36,689 nt of DNA from an uncultured Senegalimassilia sp. (lineage in GTDB: Bacteria > Actinomycetota > Coriobacteriia > Coriobacteriales > Eggerthellaceae), in contig CAKUJT010000013.1 in the NCBI GenBank assembly GCA_934661765.1, forward strand, positions 1 to 36,689, in the 5' to 3' direction. A model generated the notes under the pieces. The model saw only the letters and a list, made by a program, of their open reading frames with translations. It made no database searches and was not told the DNA's origin. Within the stretch, counting starts at the first letter, position 1, and each line of letters starts with the position of its first letter. The position numbers and the translations under genes are program-made. Below, piece after piece: positions 8,825 to 16,499 of the stretch.

Positions 8825-10402
8825 ATGGACAACGCGAAACGCGAAAATAGGCTGCTGTTTTGCGCACTTGCGTTGTTCTTCTTCGTGTTCCTTGAGTCGA
8901 CGCTGTTCTTCCAAGCCAACCTAGCTCAACCCGGAGGGCATGGCCCCTTCCTCTCGCAGTTCCCCATCCAAGGTGCCAGCACCCTGGGCCTGCTGGCCTT
9001 CCCTCTGAAAAACCGCCTTGTCCGCGAAAAAGGCCGACCGGCGTTCATGGGGGCCGTCACCGTCCTTGGGGTCGCATCCCTTGTCGGCGTCGTTTTCGCG
9101 TCGTCGCCGCTGGTGATCGCATGCACGGGCGCGGTCGGGTTCTTCCTTATCGGGCTTGCCGGCGCCACCGTGTACTGGGCAACGTGCGTGAGGTCGCGCA
9201 GCATCGCGCGGTTCGCAACGTTGATCGGCGGCAGCCACGCGCTCGGCGTGCTCGCGCAAATCCCCCTGCTCGAGCTCACTTCGAATCACCTAGTCGAAGC
9301 TGTCGTGCTTTCCGCGAGCATCATCGCCCTCGGCGTGATCAACGCGCGCATATGGCCGCCCCGATCCGCGCTCGCAGACTTTTCCGCGCGACGGGAACAG
9401 CGCAAAGGCGGCCACCTCGAAAGCAGCAAATTCGCCGGATGGCGCCTCGATCATATGACCCCTCGTACCGCCGTCATCGTGATCTTCGCGCTGGTGCTGT
9501 TGTTCTCCGTGCTGTTCAACACGCTCTACACTTTTATGGACATTGGCTCGCCCCGGACCAGCCAATATACCGACATCACGCCGCGCATTCTGATGGCAGT
9601 CGGAGGCTTCGCCGGCGGCGTGCTGTTCGACCTGCACCGGGCGCGTTACCTGGGAATCACCATGTTCTGGATGATGCTGCTCTCGGTCGGCGCGATGCTC
9701 GGAGTGGAGGCAGGCGGGCCGTACGTTGTCGGGGAAGTCGTCTACTTCCTGGGCTCGGGCGTGTTCATGACGTTCTATACCGCAGTGTTCGTCTGGATCG
9801 CACAGTTCCTGCGCGCCCCCGACCTGTGGTGCAGCATGGGGCGGGCGCTCAACAACGTGACCGCCATCGCGATCGGCGCACCCGCGCTGCTGGTGATCGA
9901 TTTGACGAGCCCCGTAGCCGTGGTCGTACTGCTGATTCCCCTGATCATCGGCATCAACGCACTGCTCTTCGCCGCCGGCATGCTGGATCTGCACCCGCGC
10001 CCGAGGGGTGACGAAACCGGAGGACGTGCCGGGCAGCAAGCCGACACGTCCGGCTCCGCTGGCAACGCCGCGCCTGGCCAAGCGACAGCCGGTGAGCGCA
10101 TGCCTGCCGCCAGCGATGCTGCGCCCGGCCCCAATGGCGAAGCGCCTGCTCAGCCGGCAGTCGCCGAGCATACATCGGAAGCCGCGCAACACGCAGCACC
10201 CGACGCCGCGCCTTCCGCGGACGATGCAGCTATCGACCCCGAGGCACGCCTTAAGGATTTCGCCAGCCGCTTCTCGCTCACGCCGCGCGAGACCGAGGTA
10301 CTTGCCGCCGTCACCGCCGACGAGCGCCCGCTCAAGCATGTGGCCACGGACATGGGCATCTCCCTGCGCGTGCTCCAGCGGCACCTAACTTCGCTCTACT
10401 AG
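8825..10402 (+). CDS. LuxR-type multi-pass membrane regulator, DNA-binding domain truncated by TAG
   Basis: A 525-residue protein. Seen: about ten to twelve hydrophobic segments over residues 8-400 in an MFS-like arrangement; an Ala/Pro/Gly-rich disordered linker at about 405-480; then a LuxR-family helix-turn-helix beginning L-T-P-R-E-T-E-V-L, through the recognition helix (S-L-R-V-L-Q-R-H-L). Membrane LuxR-type regulators of this build are abundant in Eggerthellaceae and commonly sit beside the genes they control. The frame stops at TAG (10400-10402) in the middle of the domain, and the missing last helix is encoded in frame just after it (10403-10450). As written, the protein probably binds DNA poorly or not at all. 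Start: ATG at 8825 has AAGGAGGGG about 6 nt upstream; the in-frame ORF extending to 8750 has no ribosome site. Divergent from the adhesin, a plausible target. Confidence 0.88.
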   Translation: MDNAKRENRLLFCALALFFFVFLESTLFFQANLAQPGGHGPFLSQFPIQGASTLGLLAFPLKNRLVREKGRPAFMGAVTVLGVASLVGVVFASSPLVIACTGAVGFFLIGLAGATVYWATCVRSRSIARFATLIGGSHALGVLAQIPLLELTSNHLVEAVVLSASIIALGVINARIWPPRSALADFSARREQRKGGHLESSKFAGWRLDHMTPRTAVIVIFALVLLFSVLFNTLYTFMDIGSPRTSQYTDITPRILMAVGGFAGGVLFDLHRARYLGITMFWMMLLSVGAMLGVEAGGPYVVGEVVYFLGSGVFMTFYTAVFVWIAQFLRAPDLWCSMGRALNNVTAIAIGAPALLVIDLTSPVAVVVLLIPLIIGINALLFAAGMLDLHPRPRGDETGGRAGQQADTSGSAGNAAPGQATAGERMPAASDAAPGPNGEAPAQPAVAEHTSEAAQHAAPDAAPSADDAAIDPEARLKDFASRFSLTPRETEVLAAVTADERPLKHVATDMGISLRVLQRHLTSLY

Positions 10403-10453
10403 AAAACCGGCACGCAATCCCGCGTCGGCCTCACGAAACTGTTCTGGGAGTAA
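10400..10453 (+). other. in-frame TAG and the remaining LuxR HTH coding sequence
   Basis: After the TAG at 10400-10402 the same frame reads K-T-G-T-Q-S-R-V-G-L-T-K-L-F-W-E and ends at TAA (10451-10453). This matches the normal end of LuxR domains (K-T-G-x-x-S-R-x-G-L-x-K-L-F). A CAG (Gln) to TAG transition would explain the interruption with one base change. TAG also ends at least six other genes here, so recoding is unlikely. The gene is best regarded as recently broken, or as carrying a sequencing error. Confidence 0.85.
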
Positions 10454-10620
10454 CGCCTCTCGCCCAGCCACGTCTCCGCACCCGCCCCTTCGCCCGCGCC
10501 ACCACCGCAAGAAGGCTGCACAGGCAGCCTGCAAAACCTCGCGAAACCGTGCGCCCTCTTCCCCGCCGCGGGCAGCCCCACTCACCCCGTACGGCGCAGA
10601 CGCCCCATAGCACGCGAAAA

Positions 10621-10648
10621 CCCCGCCGCAACCGAAGTTGCGACGGGG
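10621..10648. terminator. terminator between convergent LuxR gene and cstA
   Basis: 12-bp stem (10621-10632 with 10637-10648) closed by a four-base loop. Read on the minus strand the loop is UUCG closed by C-G, a very stable tetraloop, the one imperfect pair is G-U, and TTTT follows (10620-10617). It therefore best serves cstA (ends 10705); on the plus strand TTT follows, so it may also stop the LuxR transcript. Confidence 0.85.
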
Positions 10649-10704
10649 TTTCCAGTCTCAGAAGGCGCAGAATCACGCAGCCTTCCCTTTAGCGAAACAG
10701 CAGC

Positions 10705-12510
10705 TTATGCGGCGTTGCGCTTGGCGGTGGCCACGATGGTCTTCACGCCCTTGACGGCCAGCACCACGGCCAGCACGAACAGCAGCACGGCAAGCAGCGC
10801 CTGCACGGCGGGGGCGAAGATGTCGCCGCCCTTCATGATGAGCAGGGTCTTCTGGTAGAACGTGATGCCCAGCGAGGTCAGCGTGGCGGCCAGCATGAAG
10901 CCCATGGGCACGAAGAACATCTTGTTGTTGCGGCCCGCGTTGCCCAGCCATGCGCACACGGCCAGCAGCGCCAGGGCGGCCAGCAGCTGGTTGGCGGCGC
11001 CGAACAGCGGCCAGATGATGGTGTAGCCGGTCATGCCCAGGAACACGCCGATGACCACGGTGATGATGGTGGCGACGTAAGGATTCGTCATGGCCTTGCG
11101 CACGCCCGTCAGGTCCTCGCGGTTCGCGTCGACGGGGGTCCACAGCTCCTGGAACATGTAGCGTGCCAGACGGGTGGCGGTGTCGAGCGAGGTCAGGCAG
11201 AACGCGGAAACAGCCAAGATAAGCAGCGCATATGCCAAGCCCTGCACGTTGGCCAGGCCGGGGATGCATGCGAGCATCTGGGACAGGCCGTCGGCGAAGA
11301 CGGCGGTCGGGGAGGCGTAGCCGCCCGCGGCGTACTTGCTCCACACGAAGCCGACGGCGCACAGCGAGATGACGGCCAGCAGGCACTCGATGAGCATGCC
11401 GCCGTAGCCGATGGGCTGCGCTTCCGCTTCCCTATCCAGCTGCTTGGACGTGGTGCCGGAGGCGACCAGGCTGTGGAAACCGGAGATGGCGCCGCAGGCG
11501 ATGGTGATGAACAGCGCCGGGAACAGGAAGCCCGAAGCGGCGGCCTTGTTCGTGATGGCCTTGCCGGCCTGGTCGACGAGGGCCTGGCCCGTGGAGGCGT
11601 CGAACGCGGCGTTCGTGGCGACGAAGCCGGTGAACGCGGGGATCTGCAGGTTCGAGGCAGCGCCCGTGAGGGATGCGCCCACGATGCCGATGACGGCCAA
11701 CAAGATCATGCCGTACAGCAGGTAGCTGGACAGGTAGTCGCGAGGCTGCAGCAGGATCCACACGGGGGCGACCGACGCGATCAGGATGTACACGCCCAGG
11801 ATGATCATCCACGTGTTGTAATCCAGCGACAGGGAGATGCCCATGAGCGGCAGGTTGTAGCCGATGGCCACCATGATGACGATCAGCACGATGGCGGAGG
11901 CGATGTTCACCGGGCCGGGGATGTTGCGGCCGCGCGTGAGGATGCCGTAGACGACGGCGACGCCGATGAAGATCACCGAGATCATGGCCGTCTGCTGGTT
12001 GGCCAGGTTCGTGGCGGCCTTCGTGCCGTCCAGGTCGGGCACCACGACGAACGTGTTCGCCACGATGGAAGCGAATGCGGCCACCACCAGCAGCAACGTC
12101 AGGTACGCGAAGATGCAGAACAGCTTCTTCGCCGTGTTGTCGATGTTCTCCGCTACCACGACGGCCAACGTCTGGCCCTTATGGCGCAGCGACGCGAACA
12201 AGCTGCCGAAGTCGTGCATGGCGCCGAAGAAGATGCCGCCGATGAGCACCCACAGCAGCACGGGCACCCAGCCGAACACGGCCGCCTGGATGGGGCCGTT
12301 GATGGGACCGGCGCCGGCGATGGACGAGAAATGATGACCCAGCACCACATACGGCGGCGCGGGAACGTAGTCCACGCCGTCTTCCAGTTCGTGTGCCGGA
12401 GTCGGATTCTTAGGATCGACCCCCCATTGCTTCGCCAGCCAACCGCCATAGCAGACATAGCCGATGACCAGGATGACCGCAGCAACAAGGAGGATGAGCA
12501 ATGCGTTCAT
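10705..12510 (-). CDS. cstA: CstA family carbon-starvation / pyruvate-peptide transporter
   Basis: A 601-residue integral membrane protein with about 15-16 hydrophobic segments. Seen: the CstA signature G-H-H-F-S-S-I-A-G-A-G-P-I-N-G-P-I-Q-A near residue 60, and G-G-I-F-F-G-A-M-H-D-F after it. Family members in enterobacteria import pyruvate or peptides during carbon limitation; substrate here is not known. It is shorter than the roughly 700-residue E. coli CstA, matching the short form found in many Gram-positives. The ATG at 12510 is preceded by GAAGAGGG. The unknown gene 12541-13269 ends 30 nt upstream, so the two probably form one transcript whose control region at 13270-13400 is rich in palindromes. 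A terminator with a UUCG loop follows at 10621-10648. Confidence 0.93.
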   Translation of the reverse strand: MNALLILLVAAVILVIGYVCYGGWLAKQWGVDPKNPTPAHELEDGVDYVPAPPYVVLGHHFSSIAGAGPINGPIQAAVFGWVPVLLWVLIGGIFFGAMHDFGSLFASLRHKGQTLAVVVAENIDNTAKKLFCIFAYLTLLLVVAAFASIVANTFVVVPDLDGTKAATNLANQQTAMISVIFIGVAVVYGILTRGRNIPGPVNIASAIVLIVIMVAIGYNLPLMGISLSLDYNTWMIILGVYILIASVAPVWILLQPRDYLSSYLLYGMILLAVIGIVGASLTGAASNLQIPAFTGFVATNAAFDASTGQALVDQAGKAITNKAAASGFLFPALFITIACGAISGFHSLVASGTTSKQLDREAEAQPIGYGGMLIECLLAVISLCAVGFVWSKYAAGGYASPTAVFADGLSQMLACIPGLANVQGLAYALLILAVSAFCLTSLDTATRLARYMFQELWTPVDANREDLTGVRKAMTNPYVATIITVVIGVFLGMTGYTIIWPLFGAANQLLAALALLAVCAWLGNAGRNNKMFFVPMGFMLAATLTSLGITFYQKTLLIMKGGDIFAPAVQALLAVLLFVLAVVLAVKGVKTIVATAKRNAA

Positions 12511-12540
12511 GGAGCCCTCTTCTGTTTTGCGTTTCCGATG

Positions 12541-13269
12541 TTAGGAACGCGGCAGCAGGTTCGCCTCCAACGTGGTTTTCAGCTGCTTGCCCGCCGCATT
12601 CGTTATCACGCGGTTCGCGGAGAGGTCGGCGACGGCCACCCGAAGGTCGGCCCAGCCACGGATGCCCAGGGCGAAGTTCTTGCGGAAGCGCGTTTTGCGC
12701 ACCGCCTTCGCCGCTTCCTGGGTGCAGGAATCCGCAACGATCACCAGGGATATGGCCGAGGACATGTGGTTCGGCTTGGGAACCACCTTTTTGAGCCCAT
12801 CATGTTCCATGAACGACACAAGATCGCGCACCTGAGTTTCGTCCAAGGCATCGACGAGGACGAAGAACAGATACTCATGCGTGTCGACTTCCCACAGCTT
12901 CGCGCTTTTGACCAGCACGTACTTTTCGCCATAGGAATGGAACTCGGCATACCCGGGGAAGGTGCGGCCGGCGTACTCGTATCCCCGTCGCACATCGAAC
13001 CATTGCTCGTGTGCAGCGAGAATACGCTTCAGCACCAAGTGTTTTTCGTCCTTTGCCCGGGAGGGTCGCTCCTCGGACCGAAGGGCTGGCTCTCCAACGC
13101 GCACGGCGGCCTGTTCCTCCGCCTCACGCCTGGTTTTTCCCGATGCATCCGTCTGTTCGACTGGATGGTCGGTGCCTACGACACCTGTGTGAATAGCCGT
13201 TCGATCGCTCAAAAACCCGCAAACTCCTTCAGCATCTTGCCTAGCTCCGCGTCTTGCGTGCGTTGCCAT
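12541..13269 (-). CDS. unknown soluble protein upstream of cstA
   Basis: A 242-residue protein that I do not recognise. Seen: a charged, probably disordered first 70 residues (many R, E, A), then an alternating alpha/beta-like region with W-F-D-V-R-R-G-Y-E-Y, E-Y-L-F-F-V-L-V-D-A-L-D-E and I-S-L-V-I-V-A-D-S-C-T. A C-terminal stretch is rich in K/R (R-K-T-R-F-R-K-N-F). There is no signal peptide or membrane segment. Its 30-nt distance to cstA suggests co-transcription and perhaps a regulatory or accessory role in the same process, which is inference. The ATG at 13269 has no good Shine-Dalgarno sequence; a start nearer the conserved-looking part (about residue 70) is possible. Confidence 0.7.
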   Translation of the reverse strand: MATHARRGARQDAEGVCGFLSDRTAIHTGVVGTDHPVEQTDASGKTRREAEEQAAVRVGEPALRSEERPSRAKDEKHLVLKRILAAHEQWFDVRRGYEYAGRTFPGYAEFHSYGEKYVLVKSAKLWEVDTHEYLFFVLVDALDETQVRDLVSFMEHDGLKKVVPKPNHMSSAISLVIVADSCTQEAAKAVRKTRFRKNFALGIRGWADLRVAVADLSANRVITNAAGKQLKTTLEANLLPRS

Positions 13270-13286
13270 TGTAGTGCTTTAGTAGG

Positions 13287-13322
13287 ATTTTGGAGACTGA
13301 AAATGTACACATTTTCCAAAAT
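13287..13322. promoter_or_regulatory. nested inverted repeat upstream of the cstA operon
   Basis: Inner repeat: GAAAATGT (13299-13306), AC, ACATTTTC (13309-13316). Outer arms: ATTTTGG (13287-13293) and CCAAAAT (13316-13322). It sits 18 nt upstream of the ATG of the unknown gene and is far more A/T-rich than its surroundings, as expected for a promoter/operator. Binding protein unknown. Confidence 0.5.
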
Positions 13323-13352
13323 ACCGGTGAATAGTACTCATGGCTAACATCG

Positions 13353-13386
13353 AAAACCATATGGTTTTGCGCATATGCACAAAACC
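13353..13386. promoter_or_regulatory. overlapping AAAACC/GGTTTT palindromes upstream of the cstA operon
   Basis: A perfect 16-bp palindrome, AAAACCATATGGTTTT, occupies 13353-13368. Its right arm is shared with a second palindrome at 13363-13386: GGTTTTG, C, GCATATGC, A, CAAAACC, which is symmetrical except for one base pair. Three half-sites therefore alternate in orientation. This architecture is typical of operators for dimeric regulators. A related pair lies upstream of the solute-binding-protein operon. Confidence 0.55.
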
Positions 13387-13396
13387 AGGTGAACGC

Positions 13397-13428
13397 AAAA
13401 GCGCCCGGGAGGCGAACCCTCCGGGCGC
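13397..13428 (-). terminator. terminator of the aldolase gene
   Basis: 12-bp GC-rich stem (13401-13412 with 13417-13428; one mismatch and one G-U) with a UUCG loop on the minus strand, followed there by TTTT (13400-13397). It lies about 110 nt after the aldolase stop at 13540. Confidence 0.8.
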
Positions 13429-13539
13429 TTGATGCTGCTGCGTTGTCGGGGCCTGACGACCCGTCTACCTGCAAGCTTTGCCGTTATGGCTAGGCGCTTG
13501 CGGCAACGTTTCGGTTTTGCCTTCGATCAGGCGGGGATA

Positions 13540-14490
13540 CTAGTCCTCCCAGGCGAAGTCGGCCTCGCCGTTGAACACCTTCAGGGCGTCGGCAACGGTG
13601 TAGTCGGCCAGCGTGATGGCGCTGATGGCCTTCGTCAGACGAACGGCCTCGTCCAGGCTGCGCTGGTGGATGTTGCGGCCGGTGGCGTTGCCGTCGGCGC
13701 CGCCCACATGGATCTGGTCGTGCAGCTGGGTCAGGAACGTCTCGGCGTCAACGGTGGAACCGCCGGCGCAAACCAGGCCCGTGCGGCCCGCGGCCATGGA
13801 AGCGACCTTCAGGGCCTCGGCGGCCGTGCGCTTGTCGTCGCCCTCGGGCTTGGGCGGGTTGACCTTCACGAAGTCGGCGCCCAGGCACAGCGCGACGCCG
13901 GCGGCGCCCGCGATCAGGTCCGGGTCCTTCTCAGCCGTGACGGCCTTGCCGCGCGGGTAGATCCACAGCACGACCAGCAGGCCGTTGGCATGAGCGGCGG
14001 CGATGAGCTCGCCGGCCTCGGCCAGCATGGTGGACTCGTACTCGCTGCCCAGGTAGATGGTGTAGCCCAGGCCCACGATGTTCACGCCGTTCTCGCGCAT
14101 GGCGAGCACGGCCTCCAGGTCATACAGCTGCGGGCTGTACGGATCTTCCTGGGCGGTCTTGACCAGGTTGGTCTTGGAGTTCATCTTCACCAGGTAGTTG
14201 ATGTTGGGGTAATCGGCGGCATACTGCGCGATAAGACCACGCTGGCCAGCCAAAACGCCGCACACGCCCTGATCGCCGATCTTGAAGAGGTGCTCCGGTT
14301 CGGCATCGGCGATGTCGATGCCCTCGCCATAGAAGTCCTTGTTCAGGTGCTCAACCTTCTGGTCGCACGCGAACAGCATGAGGCGGCCCGTGCCACGGGT
14401 TGCCTTCATGTAGTTGTCGACGTACGTCTCGCGGACGTCTGCCAGGACGTCGGCAGGTACCTTCACCTGGTCGCGAGTGATCTTGGGCAT
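13540..14490 (-). CDS. class I fructose-bisphosphate aldolase, archaeal/DhnA type
   Basis: A 316-residue cytoplasmic enzyme of the DeoC/LacD aldolase superfamily. It would split fructose 1,6-bisphosphate into glyceraldehyde 3-phosphate and dihydroxyacetone phosphate through a lysine Schiff base, with no metal. Seen: L-F-A-C-D-Q-K-V-E-H near residue 40; the candidate Schiff-base lysine K209 in A-D-F-V-K-V-N-P-P; phosphate-binding loops V-C-A-G-G-S and G-R-N-I-H-Q. Length and motif order fit the archaeal-type (FbaB/DhnA) aldolases found in many anaerobes. Start: ATG at 14490 has AGGAGG 6 nt upstream (14497-14502); the reading frame stays open upstream but lacks a ribosome site. A TAAAAT at 14558-14563 (minus) is a possible -10. 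It appears monocistronic, with its terminator at 13397-13428. Confidence 0.9.
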   Translation of the reverse strand: MPKITRDQVKVPADVLADVRETYVDNYMKATRGTGRLMLFACDQKVEHLNKDFYGEGIDIADAEPEHLFKIGDQGVCGVLAGQRGLIAQYAADYPNINYLVKMNSKTNLVKTAQEDPYSPQLYDLEAVLAMRENGVNIVGLGYTIYLGSEYESTMLAEAGELIAAAHANGLLVVLWIYPRGKAVTAEKDPDLIAGAAGVALCLGADFVKVNPPKPEGDDKRTAAEALKVASMAAGRTGLVCAGGSTVDAETFLTQLHDQIHVGGADGNATGRNIHQRSLDEAVRLTKAISAITLADYTVADALKVFNGEADFAWED

Positions 14491-14820
14491 GATGTTCCTC
14501 CTTATAGGATGCAAGTTCCAAGAAAAACGGCGCAGCACGCGCCGCATGTCTGGGTTCATTTTAACGAAGCGGCAACCCCGCCGCGCCTATCCACCGAAAA
14601 AAGCCGCGACCAGCTCGGCAAGCGGCCACTCGCCGGAGCTTTCCCACCGCTGAGGACGCCAGGCGCAGGGATGCCCGGCATAGGCCCTCCCCCAACAAAC
14701 TCAGAGACAGAAAGCAAAGCCTCCGGGGATAGAAAGTAAAAACATCCGGGACGCCAGCAAAATCAGCGAGGGGCCCTGCAGCGTCGAGTCAATCCGCTTG
14801 CCGGCAGGCAAGCGGAACAG
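14491..14820. other. 330-bp non-coding region between aldolase and TM2 gene
   Basis: Next to the aldolase start it holds a small GC hairpin (about 14529-14544) and a possible minus-strand -10 (TAAAAT, 14563-14558). In the middle, an imperfect direct repeat of about 20 nt is spaced 22 nt apart (14709-14728 and 14731-14751), each copy reading AGAAAG, then an A-rich bit, then TCCGGG. Near the TM2 stop there is a 9-bp hairpin (14794-14802 with 14807-14815), which may terminate the TM2 transcript although no T-run follows. No gene is seen. Confidence 0.5.
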
Positions 14821-15585
14821 TTAGAACCATTCTCGTTTGTTTATCACGTACATCTGCTCGAACTCGGTTTGGGACTTCGAGAGATAGAAGATGCCCTCGA
14901 CGATGGCGATGACCCAGATGGCCCACGACGCCACCGACAGCGTGAGGATGCCGCCCAGGATGGACGTGCCCAGCATGATGAAGCCCGAGGTGTTGTAGCC
15001 CAGGTAGAACTTGTGCACGCCGAGCCAGCCCAAGAACAGCGCGAGCAAGCCTGCAGCCACATGGTCCTTTTCGCCAACCGCGGGCGCGGCGTAGGGCTGC
15101 TGATACCCGTATTGCGTCTGCTGGCCGTACGGGTTCTGCGGCGGCACGGACCCGTAGCCCGGCTGCGCGCCATACGGCTGCTGGGCCGCCTGCGCTTGCG
15201 GCTGAGGTTGTGCGTACGGCGACCCTTGCTGCGGCGCGGCGTACGACTGAGCCGGCTGCTGGACGCCAGACTGCGTGGCATAGGGCTGGCCCTGCGCCTG
15301 TTGCGCATCGGGCTGCCAAGCGGCTGCCGGCTGAGTCGGCTGCTGAGGCTGCGGTTGCGAGCCAAACGACGCCGGCTGAGCCGGCTGAGCAGCATACGAC
15401 ACCTGCTGCGCTTGCGCGTACGGCTGCGGCTGAGGCTGGGTCCCTTGCGGGGCAGCAGGCGCTGCCTGCGGCTGTTCGGACGCCATGCGCAAACGCGCGG
15501 CATCAAGACGTTCCTGTGCGGCCTTCAGCTCCGCCTCGGCGGCGGCCAGCTCGTCGGCTGCGCTGCGTTCGTTCATCGGATCCAT
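14821..15585 (-). CDS. TM2-domain membrane protein with Gln/Pro/Ala-rich N-terminus
   Basis: A 254-residue protein. Seen: a helical, charged segment at residues 8-35 (A-E-A-E-L-K-A-A-Q-E-R-L-D-A-A-R), probably a short coiled coil; a disordered Q/P/A/Y-rich stretch at about 38-165 with repeated P-Y-A and Q-P-Q units; then a C-terminal TM2 domain with two transmembrane helices around the hallmark G-W-L-G-V-H-K-F-Y-L-G. TM2 proteins sit in the cytoplasmic membrane; their molecular role is poorly defined. Start: ATG at 15585, with AAGGGA upstream. It starts 10 nt after the VTT gene ends, so the two are likely co-transcribed. Confidence 0.88.
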   Translation of the reverse strand: MDPMNERSAADELAAAEAELKAAQERLDAARLRMASEQPQAAPAAPQGTQPQPQPYAQAQQVSYAAQPAQPASFGSQPQPQQPTQPAAAWQPDAQQAQGQPYATQSGVQQPAQSYAAPQQGSPYAQPQPQAQAAQQPYGAQPGYGSVPPQNPYGQQTQYGYQQPYAAPAVGEKDHVAAGLLALFLGWLGVHKFYLGYNTSGFIMLGTSILGGILTLSVASWAIWVIAIVEGIFYLSKSQTEFEQMYVINKREWF

Positions 15586-15595
15586 AGCGTTTCCC

Positions 15596-16477
15596 TTACC
15601 TTTTCTTCCCCAACTTCTCGACCACACCCATCAGCTGCTCGCGGAAAATCACGCACACCACCGCGACCACGGCGAGCACCCCGAGTATGACGATGCTCTG
15701 CCACACGTTCCCGTCGACCAGGCCGCTTGCCGCGTACGTGGACACCAAGATGCCCGGGATGCGGCCGATGTTGGACAACAGCAGGAACGTGCGCATGCGC
15801 ATGTCGGTCAACGGCACCAGGTACGTGAAGATGTCCTTCGGCATACCGGGGATGAGGAACAGCACGAACACGATGAGCTCCAGCTTGCCGGACCGCTCAA
15901 AGCGATCGAACTTATCCATCCACTTCTCGGACACCATATCCTTCACGAACGGCGCGCCCAAGCGGTGCACCACCATGAACACGAACGCGCTCGACAGGAT
16001 GCTGCCCAACAAGATGACCAGACTGCCGACCCAAGGACCGTAGAGCATGCCGGCGGCCATCTGCGTGGCCTCGCCGGGGATGAACGCCACCACGATCTGC
16101 AGGAACTGCAGCGCCAGCAGGATAAGGAAGCCCATGGGGCCGGCGTTGCGCACGCTGTCGATGACCTGGTCGATGCCGCCGGGCTCGAACATCATGTGGA
16201 TGTAGGGCCACACCAGCCAGCTGACCAGGCTTACGATGCCGATAAACGCCGCCAGGCCCACAATCTTGAAGATATCGCCGCGGCGTACGGGCCTGCCGCG
16301 CACCTGCGTTTCCTCGTTGGCCTTCTGTTGCAGCTCTTCCTTGCGCTCGTGCGCGCGCTCGCGAAGGCCCTGATGCTGCCTTTGCTCGCGCTTCTTCTTA
16401 TGGGCCGCCTTGTTCTTGCGCTTGACGGCGCCCCTTTTGCGAGTGTTCGATTGCGCCCTTGCTTCCTTGCGCTTCAA
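15596..16477 (-). CDS. TVP38/TMEM64 (VTT, DedA-superfamily) membrane protein
   Basis: A 293-residue protein. Seen: an unusually long, very basic N-terminus (residues 1-65, mostly K/R/E/Q), then about five hydrophobic segments with the VTT-domain stretch F-I-P-G-E-A-T-Q-M-A-A-G-M-L-Y-G-P-W-x-G and, later, L-I-P-G-M-P-K-D-I-F-T-Y. Members of this superfamily include lipid scramblases/flippases and membrane-stress proteins; the substrate here is unknown. The start is TTG at 16477, right after the PRC-barrel gene stop (22 nt); no in-frame ATG exists before the membrane domain. The basic tail could contact nucleic acid or lipid head groups (inference). Confidence 0.87.
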   Translation of the reverse strand: MKRKEARAQSNTRKRGAVKRKNKAAHKKKREQRQHQGLRERAHERKEELQQKANEETQVRGRPVRRGDIFKIVGLAAFIGIVSLVSWLVWPYIHMMFEPGGIDQVIDSVRNAGPMGFLILLALQFLQIVVAFIPGEATQMAAGMLYGPWVGSLVILLGSILSSAFVFMVVHRLGAPFVKDMVSEKWMDKFDRFERSGKLELIVFVLFLIPGMPKDIFTYLVPLTDMRMRTFLLLSNIGRIPGILVSTYAASGLVDGNVWQSIVILGVLAVVAVVCVIFREQLMGVVEKLGKKR

Positions 16478-16499
16478 TTAGCCCACTTCGCTTCCCGGC

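Noticed and set aside
10400..10402. TAG read as an amino acid (pyrrolysine or suppression)
   Set aside because: TAG ends pxpA, the adhesin, the aldolase, the M20 gene, the ABC ATPase and HyuA in this window; no recoding signal is visible. A nonsense mutation is simpler.
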